Positions 8,467-16,002 of a DNA stretch of 64,000 nucleotides are shown piece after piece. A model generated the notes under the pieces. The model did no database searches. It was not told the origin of the DNA and saw only the letters and a list, made by a program, of their open reading frames with translations. The first letter of the stretch is position 1, and each line of letters opens with the position of its first letter. The stretch is from contig JADKKK010000001.1 of the NCBI GenBank assembly GCA_016720545.1, positions 62,001 through 126,000 of the forward strand. The letters run 5' to 3'. The position numbers and the translations under genes are program-made. Source of the DNA: Myxococcales bacterium (GTDB lineage: Bacteria > Myxococcota_A > Polyangia > Polyangiales > Polyangiaceae).

Positions 8467-9831
8467 TCAGCGGAGGCCGAGCTTCGCCTTGATGCGCGCG
8501 ACGTTCGCCTTCGAGCGCTCGTCGGCCGGGGCGAGCGCGAGCGACTCCTCGAAGAGCCTGAGCGCCTGGTGGAGGTCCCGGCGCAGGTATGCCTCGGTGG
8601 CGCGCTCGCGGAGGATGGTCGCGCTCTGCGACGGGAGCGAGCCGCTCGAGGCGGGCGGCGGGGGCGGCGCCCCGAGCGGGGGGGCGTGCGCGGGCGCGTG
8701 CGGGGCCGGTCCGCTCACCGGCGCCCCTTGGCGCGGCGGCGCGAGGGGCGTGCCGAACGCCGGGACTCGGGGCGGAGGCGAGGGCGCGACGCGCGCGGAG
8801 CCTGGTGGTTCGGGGAGGGGCCGTCGCTTCTGCACTTGCGTGCGCGCCGCGTCATCGACGACAGCGCCGGGCGGCTCGTACGCGAAGTCATCGAGCGTCC
8901 GCCCAGACGCGGGGGGCTCGGAGGCCCTCGCCCGCAGGGAGTGCGACTCGAGCGGCGCGGACGGCGCAGCAGCCCGATCGGAGAGGATTCGGCCGTCTTC
9001 CAGGCGGGGCGCACGGCTGGAGGGTCGGGAGGCCAGAGGCTCCCACTCGGAGCCGAACGGAGCACGCTCATGGGACGCGGCGTGCGCGACGGGCGCCGCG
9101 ACGGGCGGCACCGACGTGCGGCGGCGGGGTTTCGGCGCCTCCCACTCGGTGCGCTCCTCGACGGCGGCGGGCACCGCGAGGGACTCGGGCGGAGGGGGCG
9201 CAGACGTGGCGCGGAGAGAAGAGCTGTCGCGTCGCCGCGCTTCCTCCTGCGTCGGGCGCCGCATCGAGGGGAGCGTGCGGTGGCTGTCGCGCCGCCGAGC
9301 CGCCGCGGGGGCGGCGCGCGGGACGACCGGCGGCAGCGACACGTGCGGGGTCGCGTCCATGGGCGGGGGCAACAAGCCGGCGTGGTCGCCGCTCGCGCTC
9401 GGCCCGCGCTGCGCGTTCTCGACGAACGCGTCGAACGCGTCAAACCCGCCGAGCGCGGCGTCGAGATCTTCGTCGCCACCGCCGAGCTCGGCGTCCTGCC
9501 GCCGCGCAGCCTCGATGAGGAGCGACTCCCAGGTCGCCTCGGCGAGGCTCGGGTGGATGGAGCCCGTCGAGCGCTCGCTCACGACGCGCACGGTGTACCG
9601 CCCGTGGCGCTGCTGCATGAGCTGGAAGAACGCCTCGAGGCCTACGCGACCAAAGGCGACGCACCGTACGACGCGCCCGCCGTGCACGACGAGGCGCCCG
9701 ACCTGAGCGCCGTCGAAGGTGACGTCGATCTCGCGGCTGTTCCGCGCCGCGCAGAAAAGCTGGACCAACTCGGGCAACGCGACGTCCCCGAGCTCTCCCT
9801 CCAGCACCACCCTGGCCACGTTGAGGCCCAT
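8467..9831 (-). CDS. DUF4388 domain protein with C-terminal TPR-like segment
   Basis: A 454-residue protein. The ATG at 9831 gives MGLNVARVVLEGELGDVALP, the normal opening of a DUF4388 (PATAN-like) domain, continuing through LVQLFCAARNSREIDV and LVVHGGRVVRCVAFGRVGLE to about residue 95. Residues 130-390 form a long Pro/Arg/Ser/Ala-rich, probably disordered linker. The last 60 residues (ATEAYLRRDLHQALRLFEES) form one or two TPR-like hairpins. DUF4388 proteins are linked to regulatory and signalling assemblies in delta-type bacteria; the specific role is unknown. It is followed on the same strand by the TPR gene, 94 bases away. Confidence 0.8.
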   Translation of the reverse strand: MGLNVARVVLEGELGDVALPELVQLFCAARNSREIDVTFDGAQVGRLVVHGGRVVRCVAFGRVGLEAFFQLMQQRHGRYTVRVVSERSTGSIHPSLAEATWESLLIEAARRQDAELGGGDEDLDAALGGFDAFDAFVENAQRGPSASGDHAGLLPPPMDATPHVSLPPVVPRAAPAAARRRDSHRTLPSMRRPTQEEARRRDSSSLRATSAPPPPESLAVPAAVEERTEWEAPKPRRRTSVPPVAAPVAHAASHERAPFGSEWEPLASRPSSRAPRLEDGRILSDRAAAPSAPLESHSLRARASEPPASGRTLDDFAYEPPGAVVDDAARTQVQKRRPLPEPPGSARVAPSPPPRVPAFGTPLAPPRQGAPVSGPAPHAPAHAPPLGAPPPPPASSGSLPSQSATILRERATEAYLRRDLHQALRLFEESLALAPADERSKANVARIKAKLGLR

Positions 9832-10000
9832 CCGCACCCAAAGTAACGCTCTTCGAAGGCCGGCGCCATGGCCCAAAGGCGCCGCCGACACGAGCCTCGC
9901 TCACCGCGGCCCCCACATCGACCGAGCTCGAGGCTCACGAGACCTCGCCGCACCAGCACGTCGCGGCCCGTATCGAGCGTGCCCGTGTGCCCAGGAGCGC

Positions 10001-10080
10001 CGACGTGTGCAACGAGCGCGACACCTGTGCAACGAGCGCGACACCTGTGCAGCGAGCGCGACACCTGTGCGGCCCGTGCG
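10001..10080. repeat. 20-bp tandem repeat, four copies, in a divergent intergenic region
   Basis: Four head-to-tail 20-bp units occupy 10001-10080; the two central ones begin ACACCTGTGCAACGAGCGCG at 10021 and 10041 (one substitution), and the outer ones are more diverged. They lie in the 495-base gap 9832-10326 between the divergently transcribed DUF4388 and LuxR genes. I found no convincing gene in that gap. The period is close to two helical turns, which would fit a multi-site protein-binding region, but simple replication slippage is equally possible. Confidence 0.8.
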
Positions 10081-10326
10081 ACCTGTGCGGTGTCTCGGTG
10101 CGCGCACGCTTCGTATCGCGGCGGTCCGCCGCGGGGCGTGTCGCTACGACCGGCACGAACCTTGCTGAAGTGCGTCCATGTCGCAGGAGCGCGAATCATG
10201 ACTTTGCGACGGAGCCACGGCGCGCCTCGCTCGCCGCGTTCGACGAAGCGGAGGGGTGCCTCGCCCGCGCGAACAAGCCACGAGGCGACGCCGTCGCCTC
10301 CGTCGGCCGAACGATCGGAGAGAGAC

Positions 10327-10854
10327 ATGGACGACCTGAACCACGAACGCGACGCGAGCGCGCTGCAGGCCGCGCTGGACGCCCTCGGAGCGCCCGCGTT
10401 CGTCACCGATCGCGCTGGCCGACTGCACGAGGCGAACGGGGCCGCGCGGGCCATGGACGCCGCGGACCGTCAGGCCGTCGTCGCTGCGCTGCGCGACGTC
10501 GCGCTCCAGCGCCCGAGCGCCTTCGAGTTCCGGGTCACGCGCCTCCGGCGGCCCTTCGGCGCGCCGAACGAGGAGCCGCTCGGCTACCTCGCCGTGCTCG
10601 AGTCCGGCGCGCAGGTTGGACGCGCCGGCGCCTCCGGGCGGATCGCGGCGGCGACGGTGCAGTGGGGGCTCACCCGCCGGCAGGCCGAGGTGCTGGCGCA
10701 CGTCGCGCGTGGCCTCGCCACCGAGGAGGTCGCGGCGTCCATCGGGATCGCGGGGCGCACGGTCGAGCACCACCTCACGGCGGTGTTCGACAAGGCCGGC
10801 GTCGTCGGGCGGGCGGCCCTGGTCGCCGCGTTGCTCGAGATCGCGCCGCGCTGA
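10327..10854 (+). CDS. LuxR-type HTH regulator with PAS-like N-terminus
   Basis: A 175-residue transcription regulator. The ATG at 10327 has a GGAGAGAG ribosome site. The N-terminal part (APAFVTDRAGRLHEANGAAR) resembles a PAS sensor start. The C-terminal 65 residues are a LuxR/GerE helix-turn-helix: LTRRQAEVLAHVARGLATEE, then IGIAGRTVEHHLTAVFDKAG. No response-regulator receiver domain is present. The tandem 20-bp repeats upstream could be its binding region, by autoregulation; that is inference only. Confidence 0.85.
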   Translation: MDDLNHERDASALQAALDALGAPAFVTDRAGRLHEANGAARAMDAADRQAVVAALRDVALQRPSAFEFRVTRLRRPFGAPNEEPLGYLAVLESGAQVGRAGASGRIAAATVQWGLTRRQAEVLAHVARGLATEEVAASIGIAGRTVEHHLTAVFDKAGVVGRAALVAALLEIAPR

Positions 10855-10927
10855 CGGTAACGGGGCCATTGCCCGGCTCACCTCCGCGGGTGTCGAGCCG
10901 CGATGATAGGTCTGATGTTACGTCGCG

Positions 10928-12160
10928 TCACTCCGCTTCGCGGCGAGGGTCGCGGGGGCCGTCGGGCTTCCTGTGCACCTCGGTCAGGCCCGCGCGCCCC
11001 GGGCGGTCGGAGCCCGAGGTCTGCGAGCGCGGCGCAGGTCGAAGCGACTCGACGAGCGCCTCGCGCAGCAGTCCCTCAGGGGTTGGCTCCTCGCGCGGAT
11101 CGGGCCGCCTCGACGCCGAGGCGGCGGGCGGGACCGACCTGCGCCCCGGCGTCGACCCGCTTGCGCCGTTCTCCGTGTTTGCGGCGGTCGCGGCGCTCGC
11201 GCCGTCCGCGGGGGGCGGGAGCGTGGGCGCCGTCGAGGCGGCCGCGTTGTCGAGCAACCGCGCGGCGACGCCCGCGCTGCTTCGGTCGCTCTGCGCGGCG
11301 AACGGCGCGAGCGCGGCGGCGAGCACCGCGATGTCCGAGAAGCGGTCGGCCGGCGTCGAGCGCAGACAGCGCAACACCACGTCGTCCAGGCCGTGGGGAA
11401 CCTCCGGGCGAACCTCTCGCAACCGCCGAGGGGCCCCCATGAGCACCGCGGAGAGCATGTGCGCGGTCGACGCGCCGTCGAACGGTCGCGCGCCCGCGAG
11501 CAGCTCGTAGAGCGCGGCGCCGAGCCCCCACTGGTCGGTCCTCGCGTCCACGTGCATGGGCGAGATGAGCTGCTCGGGAGAGCGGTAGGCACCGGACCGC
11601 GCCGCGCTGCACGAGAGACCATCGGCGCTCGCCGCGCCGAAGCCGAGCACTTTCACTCGCGGGCGCTTCCCCGGCCGCTCGGCAAGGAAGAGGCGGCGGA
11701 GCCGCAGGCTGCCGTGCACCACACGCGCCCCGTGCGCCTCGGCCAGCGCCTCGCAGGTCTCGAGCGCGTAGCGCAGCGCCTCCTCGACGGGGAGCGGCCC
11801 ACGCGCCTGCGCTACGGTGGCGAGATCGTGCCCCGTCAGGTATTCGAAGACGAGGAGAGGGCGCCCGTCGTCGAGCTGCTCGACGTCGAGCAGCTGCACG
11901 GTGTGGTCGCCCCTCAACCGCGCGGCGGTGCGCGCCTCGCGTGCGAACCGCGACGGAGCGTTGTCGCCGTCGAGCCCCGCGGGGCGCGGCAGCTTCAACG
12001 CCACGCGCTGATCGAGGTGCAGGTGCATGGCCACGACCGCGCACCCCTCGCCCTGCCCCTCGCCCTGCCCCTCGCCCTGCCCCTCGCCCCCAGAGCTGAG
12101 GGCGCCTTCGACTCGATACTTCCGCGCGACGATCGTCCCTGGTGCGGGCGCTCGACTCAT
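10928..12160 (-). CDS. Ser/Thr kinase-like protein, probable pseudokinase
   Basis: A 410-residue protein; the ATG at 12160 has an excellent ribosome site (GGAGAGGGGAGG). The fold is that of a Hanks-type kinase: ATP-anchoring VALKLPRP, hinge LLVFEYLTGHDL, activation segment SGAYRSPEQL and VDARTDQWGLGAALYELLAG. The catalytic residues are missing: the loop expected as HRDxKPxN reads HGSLRLRR, and DFG reads GFG. The glycine-rich loop is replaced by four GEGQ-like repeats encoded by a 12-bp DNA repeat. The C-terminal 130 residues are Ala/Pro/Arg-rich and disordered. The most likely role is a catalytically dead scaffold or sensor. It converges on the LuxR gene across 73 bases with no gene. Confidence 0.8.
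   Translation of the reverse strand: MSRAPAPGTIVARKYRVEGALSSGGEGQGEGQGEGQGEGCAVVAMHLHLDQRVALKLPRPAGLDGDNAPSRFAREARTAARLRGDHTVQLLDVEQLDDGRPLLVFEYLTGHDLATVAQARGPLPVEEALRYALETCEALAEAHGARVVHGSLRLRRLFLAERPGKRPRVKVLGFGAASADGLSCSAARSGAYRSPEQLISPMHVDARTDQWGLGAALYELLAGARPFDGASTAHMLSAVLMGAPRRLREVRPEVPHGLDDVVLRCLRSTPADRFSDIAVLAAALAPFAAQSDRSSAGVAARLLDNAAASTAPTLPPPADGASAATAANTENGASGSTPGRRSVPPAASASRRPDPREEPTPEGLLREALVESLRPAPRSQTSGSDRPGRAGLTEVHRKPDGPRDPRREAE
12044..12090. repeat. 12-bp tandem repeat inside the pseudokinase gene
   Basis: The unit CCCCTCGCCCTG is repeated almost four times without error. It encodes Gly-Glu-Gly-Gln units on the minus strand, at the position of the kinase glycine-rich loop. 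Being a multiple of three, copy-number change would alter loop length without frameshift. Confidence 0.9.
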
Positions 12161-12375
12161 GGGCCCTCCCCTCTCCTTCGCGTTGGCGCCGCAGCCTGAC
12201 CGCGGCACCACGCGCCCCCTCGGTCCACGCCGAGCACTTGCATCATGCACGGTCGAGCTGCAGCCGCCAATGGCGCCTTCCCGCAAGACGCGAGACGGTC
12301 TAATTCGACCAGGCGCCCAGCCGCGGCGCACGGCGCCCTTTCGAGGCCCGGCCGCCGTCTGCTACCCTCTCGCGC

Positions 12376-13398
12376 ATGGTGGGAAAGGCGAGCACGGCGA
12401 CCGAGGCGAGCACGGCGAGCGGCGCGGCCACACCGCCCGGCAAGCCCAGGGCGATGTGGCTCGCGCTCGGCGTGGTCGCGCTCGGCCTCGGGGGCCTCAT
12501 GATGCCCATCAAGTCCGAGCTTCCGCCCAGCAGCGCGACGAAGGTGCCCCGAATGGATCTCTCCTCGTTCTCCGGCGCGAAGCCGGCCAGGCCGCTGCGT
12601 CTCCTCTTCGTGCACCACTCGTCGGGCGGGCAGCTCTTCGCCGACAAGGGCGCCGAGAACGAGCGCGCGAACTGCATCCTCGAGACCCACCCGAACGGCG
12701 GCGGCTTACGCAAGCGCCTGACCGGAATGGGCTACGAGGTGCACGAGGCCTCCTACGGGAGCGAGGTCGGCGATAAAACAGACCTCTTCGACTGGAAGCC
12801 CAAGTTCTCGCAGAAGATGGAGAAGGTCCTCACGGTCGATGAAAACGACCGGTTCCTCGCGGCGGGCAAGAAGCACGACGTGGTCATGTTCAAGTCCTGC
12901 TACCCGAACAACCGCTTCGTGACCCGCGGCGAGGGTCCGGGCGACCCCGCCGGCCCCGAGCTCACCGTGGTGAACGCGAAGGCGACGCTCCGCGCGCTCC
13001 TCGACGACTTCAAGAAGCACCCCGACACGCTCTTCGTGTACGTGACCGCGCCGCCGAACGCGCCGCCCGGCAGCGAACGAGCCTTCAAGGTGGTCCTGAA
13101 GAAGCTCACGGGGAAGCCCACCGCGGCCGAAGCGGCGCGCGAGCGCGGGCAGCTCGCCCGCGAGCTCAACCAGTGGGTCGTCGCCAGCGACGGATGGCTC
13201 AAAGACTACCCCCTGAAGAACGTCGCCGCGTTCGACTACTACGACGTGCTCACGGGCCAGGGGCGCTCCGATCTCACGCTCTACCCCACGGGCGACGGCA
13301 CCGACGAGCACCCCTCGTCGGAAGGAAACACGAAGGCCGCCGAGGCGTTCCCCGAGCTGCTCAACCGGGCGGTGCGCCGCGCCGGCCTCTCCGACTGA
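12376..13398 (+). CDS. membrane-anchored SGNH/GDSL hydrolase-like protein
   Basis: A 340-residue protein with one N-terminal membrane anchor (MWLALGVVALGLGGLMMPI, about residues 27-45) and an extracytoplasmic domain. LLFVHHSSGGQLF corresponds to block I with the putative nucleophile Ser in HSSGG, MFKSCYPNN resembles the Asn-containing block, and DEHPSSEGN near the C-terminus supplies the Asp-x-x-His pair. This suggests an esterase or acyl hydrolase of the SGNH superfamily; the substrate is unknown. It is followed 95 bases later by a GNAT gene on the same strand, and upstream is the divergent pseudokinase. Confidence 0.65.
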   Translation: MVGKASTATEASTASGAATPPGKPRAMWLALGVVALGLGGLMMPIKSELPPSSATKVPRMDLSSFSGAKPARPLRLLFVHHSSGGQLFADKGAENERANCILETHPNGGGLRKRLTGMGYEVHEASYGSEVGDKTDLFDWKPKFSQKMEKVLTVDENDRFLAAGKKHDVVMFKSCYPNNRFVTRGEGPGDPAGPELTVVNAKATLRALLDDFKKHPDTLFVYVTAPPNAPPGSERAFKVVLKKLTGKPTAAEAARERGQLARELNQWVVASDGWLKDYPLKNVAAFDYYDVLTGQGRSDLTLYPTGDGTDEHPSSEGNTKAAEAFPELLNRAVRRAGLSD

Positions 13399-13493
13399 GC
13401 CCCGCGAAGACCTCTCTGCGCGCACCCCGCACCGCGCACCGCGCCGCCGCGATCCCCACAGAACCCGAACCCCGAAGCGAGGACCTCCTCCCG

Positions 13494-14615
13494 ATGGCCT
13501 ACGTCGCGCAGCCACTCGATCTCGACACGCAACGAGACGTTCTCACCGCCCTCTGGGAGGAGAACCTCTCCGATCCCGGCATCGCGACCGCGAAGGAGCG
13601 CCGCGTCACCTGGCTCTATGGCGAGAACCCGGCGGGCCCCTCGCGCACGTTCCTCGTGAACGACGACAAAGACGGCCTCATCGGCTGCGCCTCGGCTTAC
13701 CCGCGGCGGGTGGTGTTCGGTGCCCACGAAGTGCGCGCGGGGGTGCTCTCCGACTTCGCGGTGAAGCGCGCTCACCGCGCCGCCGGCGCCGCTGTGACCG
13801 TGCAGCGCACGATCGCCCAGGCAGCCAAGGAGGAGAGCACGGCGCTGCTCTACGGATACCCCAACAAGGCGTCGACTCCCATCTTCAAGCGCATTGGCTA
13901 TAAGGTCGTCGGCGAGGCGAGCGACTACATCAAGCCGCTCCGCGCGGGGGCCTACCTCGAGCGGCTCATCAAGCCCCAGGTCGAGAGGCGGGCCCCGGCG
14001 CTCGCGCCGTACTTGGAGGGCCCCGCGCTCGAGTCGATCACCGCCGTGGGTGGCGTGCTCGCGGACCTCGCCGTAGGCGCCGCCGAGCGCGTCGCGCGCT
14101 ACGGGCTCGGCTTCGACCTCCTGTTCGAGGACTCGTCCCGGGTCGACGCGCGCTACGACGCGCTCTGGGAGCGCGCGCGCGGCCAGGTCGCGATCGAGCA
14201 GCCCCGCGACGCGGCCTACCTCAACTGGCGCTACGCCGACTTCACGACGGCGCGCTACCGCTTCTTCTCCGCCGCCTCGCGCAGCAGCGGGCAGGTGGTC
14301 GGCTTCGTCGTGTACACCCTCCAGAACGGGTGGGTGAACGTCGCCGATCTCTTCGTCGAGAGCGCGGTGGTGCACCAAGACCCCCTCCTCGCGGCGTTCG
14401 CGAGCGCGATGCGGGGCGAGGGGCACAAGGCCATCTGCATCGCCCACGTGGGCACGAAGGCGCTGGCTCCCCGCCTCGAGCGCCACGGCTTCGTCGCCCG
14501 ACCCAACGGGCGCTTCCTGATGGCGCAAGTGCTCGACGCCGCTCCCTCCGAGCTGCGGACGGCGGCGCTCGACATCGAGAGCTGGTCGATGTTCGACGGC
14601 GAGCTCGACATCTAG
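13494..14615 (+). CDS. GNAT-family N-acetyltransferase-like protein
   Basis: A 373-residue cytosolic protein starting at the ATG 13494. The N-terminal half has a GNAT-like layout (VLSDFAVKRAHRAAGAAVTV, then the aromatic segment LYGYPNKASTPIFKRIGYKV). Residues around 240 carry AAYLNWRYADF, a signature I associate with GNAT proteins encoded near polysaccharide genes. A glycosyltransferase follows 90 bases downstream on the same strand, so a role in modifying a sugar precursor or surface glycan is reasonable inference. The protein at 31480 shares this architecture. Confidence 0.65.
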   Translation: MAYVAQPLDLDTQRDVLTALWEENLSDPGIATAKERRVTWLYGENPAGPSRTFLVNDDKDGLIGCASAYPRRVVFGAHEVRAGVLSDFAVKRAHRAAGAAVTVQRTIAQAAKEESTALLYGYPNKASTPIFKRIGYKVVGEASDYIKPLRAGAYLERLIKPQVERRAPALAPYLEGPALESITAVGGVLADLAVGAAERVARYGLGFDLLFEDSSRVDARYDALWERARGQVAIEQPRDAAYLNWRYADFTTARYRFFSAASRSSGQVVGFVVYTLQNGWVNVADLFVESAVVHQDPLLAAFASAMRGEGHKAICIAHVGTKALAPRLERHGFVARPNGRFLMAQVLDAAPSELRTAALDIESWSMFDGELDI

Positions 14616-14705
14616 TCCGTGTCTTCACTGCGGCTCCCCAGAGGACTGGGCGACTCGTTTGGATGGCCGCGCTTCCCCCGCAGACGTGACGTGAGGAGTC
14701 TTTCC

Positions 14706-15839
14706 ATGGTCGTGCCCGTTGCGTTCGTCGTGAACAACTTCGACGTCGGAGGCCTCGAGAAGGTCGTGCTGAGCCTCATCCGCACGCTCGACCGCGCCAA
14801 GTTCGAGCCCTTCGCGGTGTGCGTCGACGGGCGCGGGAAGCTGTTCGACGACGTACCGCTGCCCGCCGACCACATGCTCGTGCTCGACAAGTCCAGGGCC
14901 CGCAAGATCGGCCCGTTCTCCTTCGACCCCACCGTGCTCACCCGCATGGCGCGCTTCTTCTTCGAGCGCGACATCCGCATCGTCCACGCGCACAACCTCG
15001 CCCCGCTCGTGTTCTCCGGCGTCGCCGCGCGGCTCGTGCTCCCGCGACCGAAGCTGGTCTACTCCGAGCACAACCAGATCTACAGCGCGAGCGAGACCCA
15101 CGCGAGGCGCTTCGGCTACTACGTCAAGCTCGCGGACCGCGTGGTGGCGGTCTCCGAAGACCTCCAGCGCACCCTCTCGCGGCGCGTCGGCCTCACGAAG
15201 AACGTGTCGGTCATTCACAACGGCATCGACGGCCGGCGCTTCACTCGCGACGAGGGCGCGATCGCGCGCATTCGCGCGGAGCTCGGCGTAGGCCCCGACG
15301 AACACCTCGTGGGTACGGCCGTGGTGCTCTCGAAGCAGAAGGGCATCGTGCACCTGCTCGGGGCGGCGGAGCGCGTGCTCGCGAAGGACCCCAAGGTGCG
15401 CTTCGCGATCGCCGGCGACGGCCCGCTCCGCGCGGAGCTCGAGGCCGATCTCGCGCGTCGTGGCCTGGGCGACCGCGTGCGGTTCTTGGGGTATCGCTCC
15501 GACATCCCGCAGTTCGTGTCGGCGCTCGACACCTACGTGCTCTCGTCGCTTTGGGAGGGCCTCCCGCTGGCGCTGCTCGAAGGGCTCGCGATCGGCGTGC
15601 CCATCGTCGCCACCACGGTCGGCGGCAACCCCGAGGTCATCGTCGAGGGGGAGAACGGCTTCCTCGTGCCACCGCAGGACGACGAGGCGCTCGCCGAGGC
15701 GCTCCTGCGCGTGAAGGCGGGAGGCCCGGAGCTCGCGCGGGCGGTGCGCGCGCGGGGTCGGGCGCGGTTCGACGCCAAGTTCAGCGAACAGGCGATGACC
15801 CGGGCGCACGAGCGCCTGTTCATGTCGCTGCTCGCGTGA
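14706..15839 (+). CDS. GT4-family glycosyltransferase
   Basis: A 377-residue enzyme that would transfer a sugar from a nucleotide donor, typically in lipopolysaccharide, capsule or glycolipid assembly at the inner membrane. The ATG at 14706 follows a good ribosome site (GAGGAG). The N-terminal domain opens VAFVVNNFDVGGLEKVVLSL, and the C-terminal GT-B domain shows FAIAGDGPLRAELE, VRFLGYRSDIPQF, SSLWEGLPLALLEGLA with the donor-binding E-x7-E, and ATTVGGNPEVI. Donor and acceptor cannot be told. The GNAT gene upstream suggests a common surface-glycan pathway. The 163 bases downstream contain no gene. Confidence 0.9.
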   Translation: MVVPVAFVVNNFDVGGLEKVVLSLIRTLDRAKFEPFAVCVDGRGKLFDDVPLPADHMLVLDKSRARKIGPFSFDPTVLTRMARFFFERDIRIVHAHNLAPLVFSGVAARLVLPRPKLVYSEHNQIYSASETHARRFGYYVKLADRVVAVSEDLQRTLSRRVGLTKNVSVIHNGIDGRRFTRDEGAIARIRAELGVGPDEHLVGTAVVLSKQKGIVHLLGAAERVLAKDPKVRFAIAGDGPLRAELEADLARRGLGDRVRFLGYRSDIPQFVSALDTYVLSSLWEGLPLALLEGLAIGVPIVATTVGGNPEVIVEGENGFLVPPQDDEALAEALLRVKAGGPELARAVRARGRARFDAKFSEQAMTRAHERLFMSLLA

Positions 15840-16002
15840 CGCCGCGTTGATGACGCCACCTCGCCTGCGGCTCGGGGTCGCGATCGACCTACGTTCGCCC
15901 TTCGGGGCTCACTTTGAGGTTCGCTCCGACTGAAACCTGCCGTTCCCACTGGAACGCCCAGCGCGGGCGTCCGCGGTCGCCGTGACGTGGTATGAGCACG
16001 CG

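Noticed and set aside
10001..10080. CRISPR array
   Set aside because: The 20-bp units are contiguous and lack spacers and nearby cas genes.
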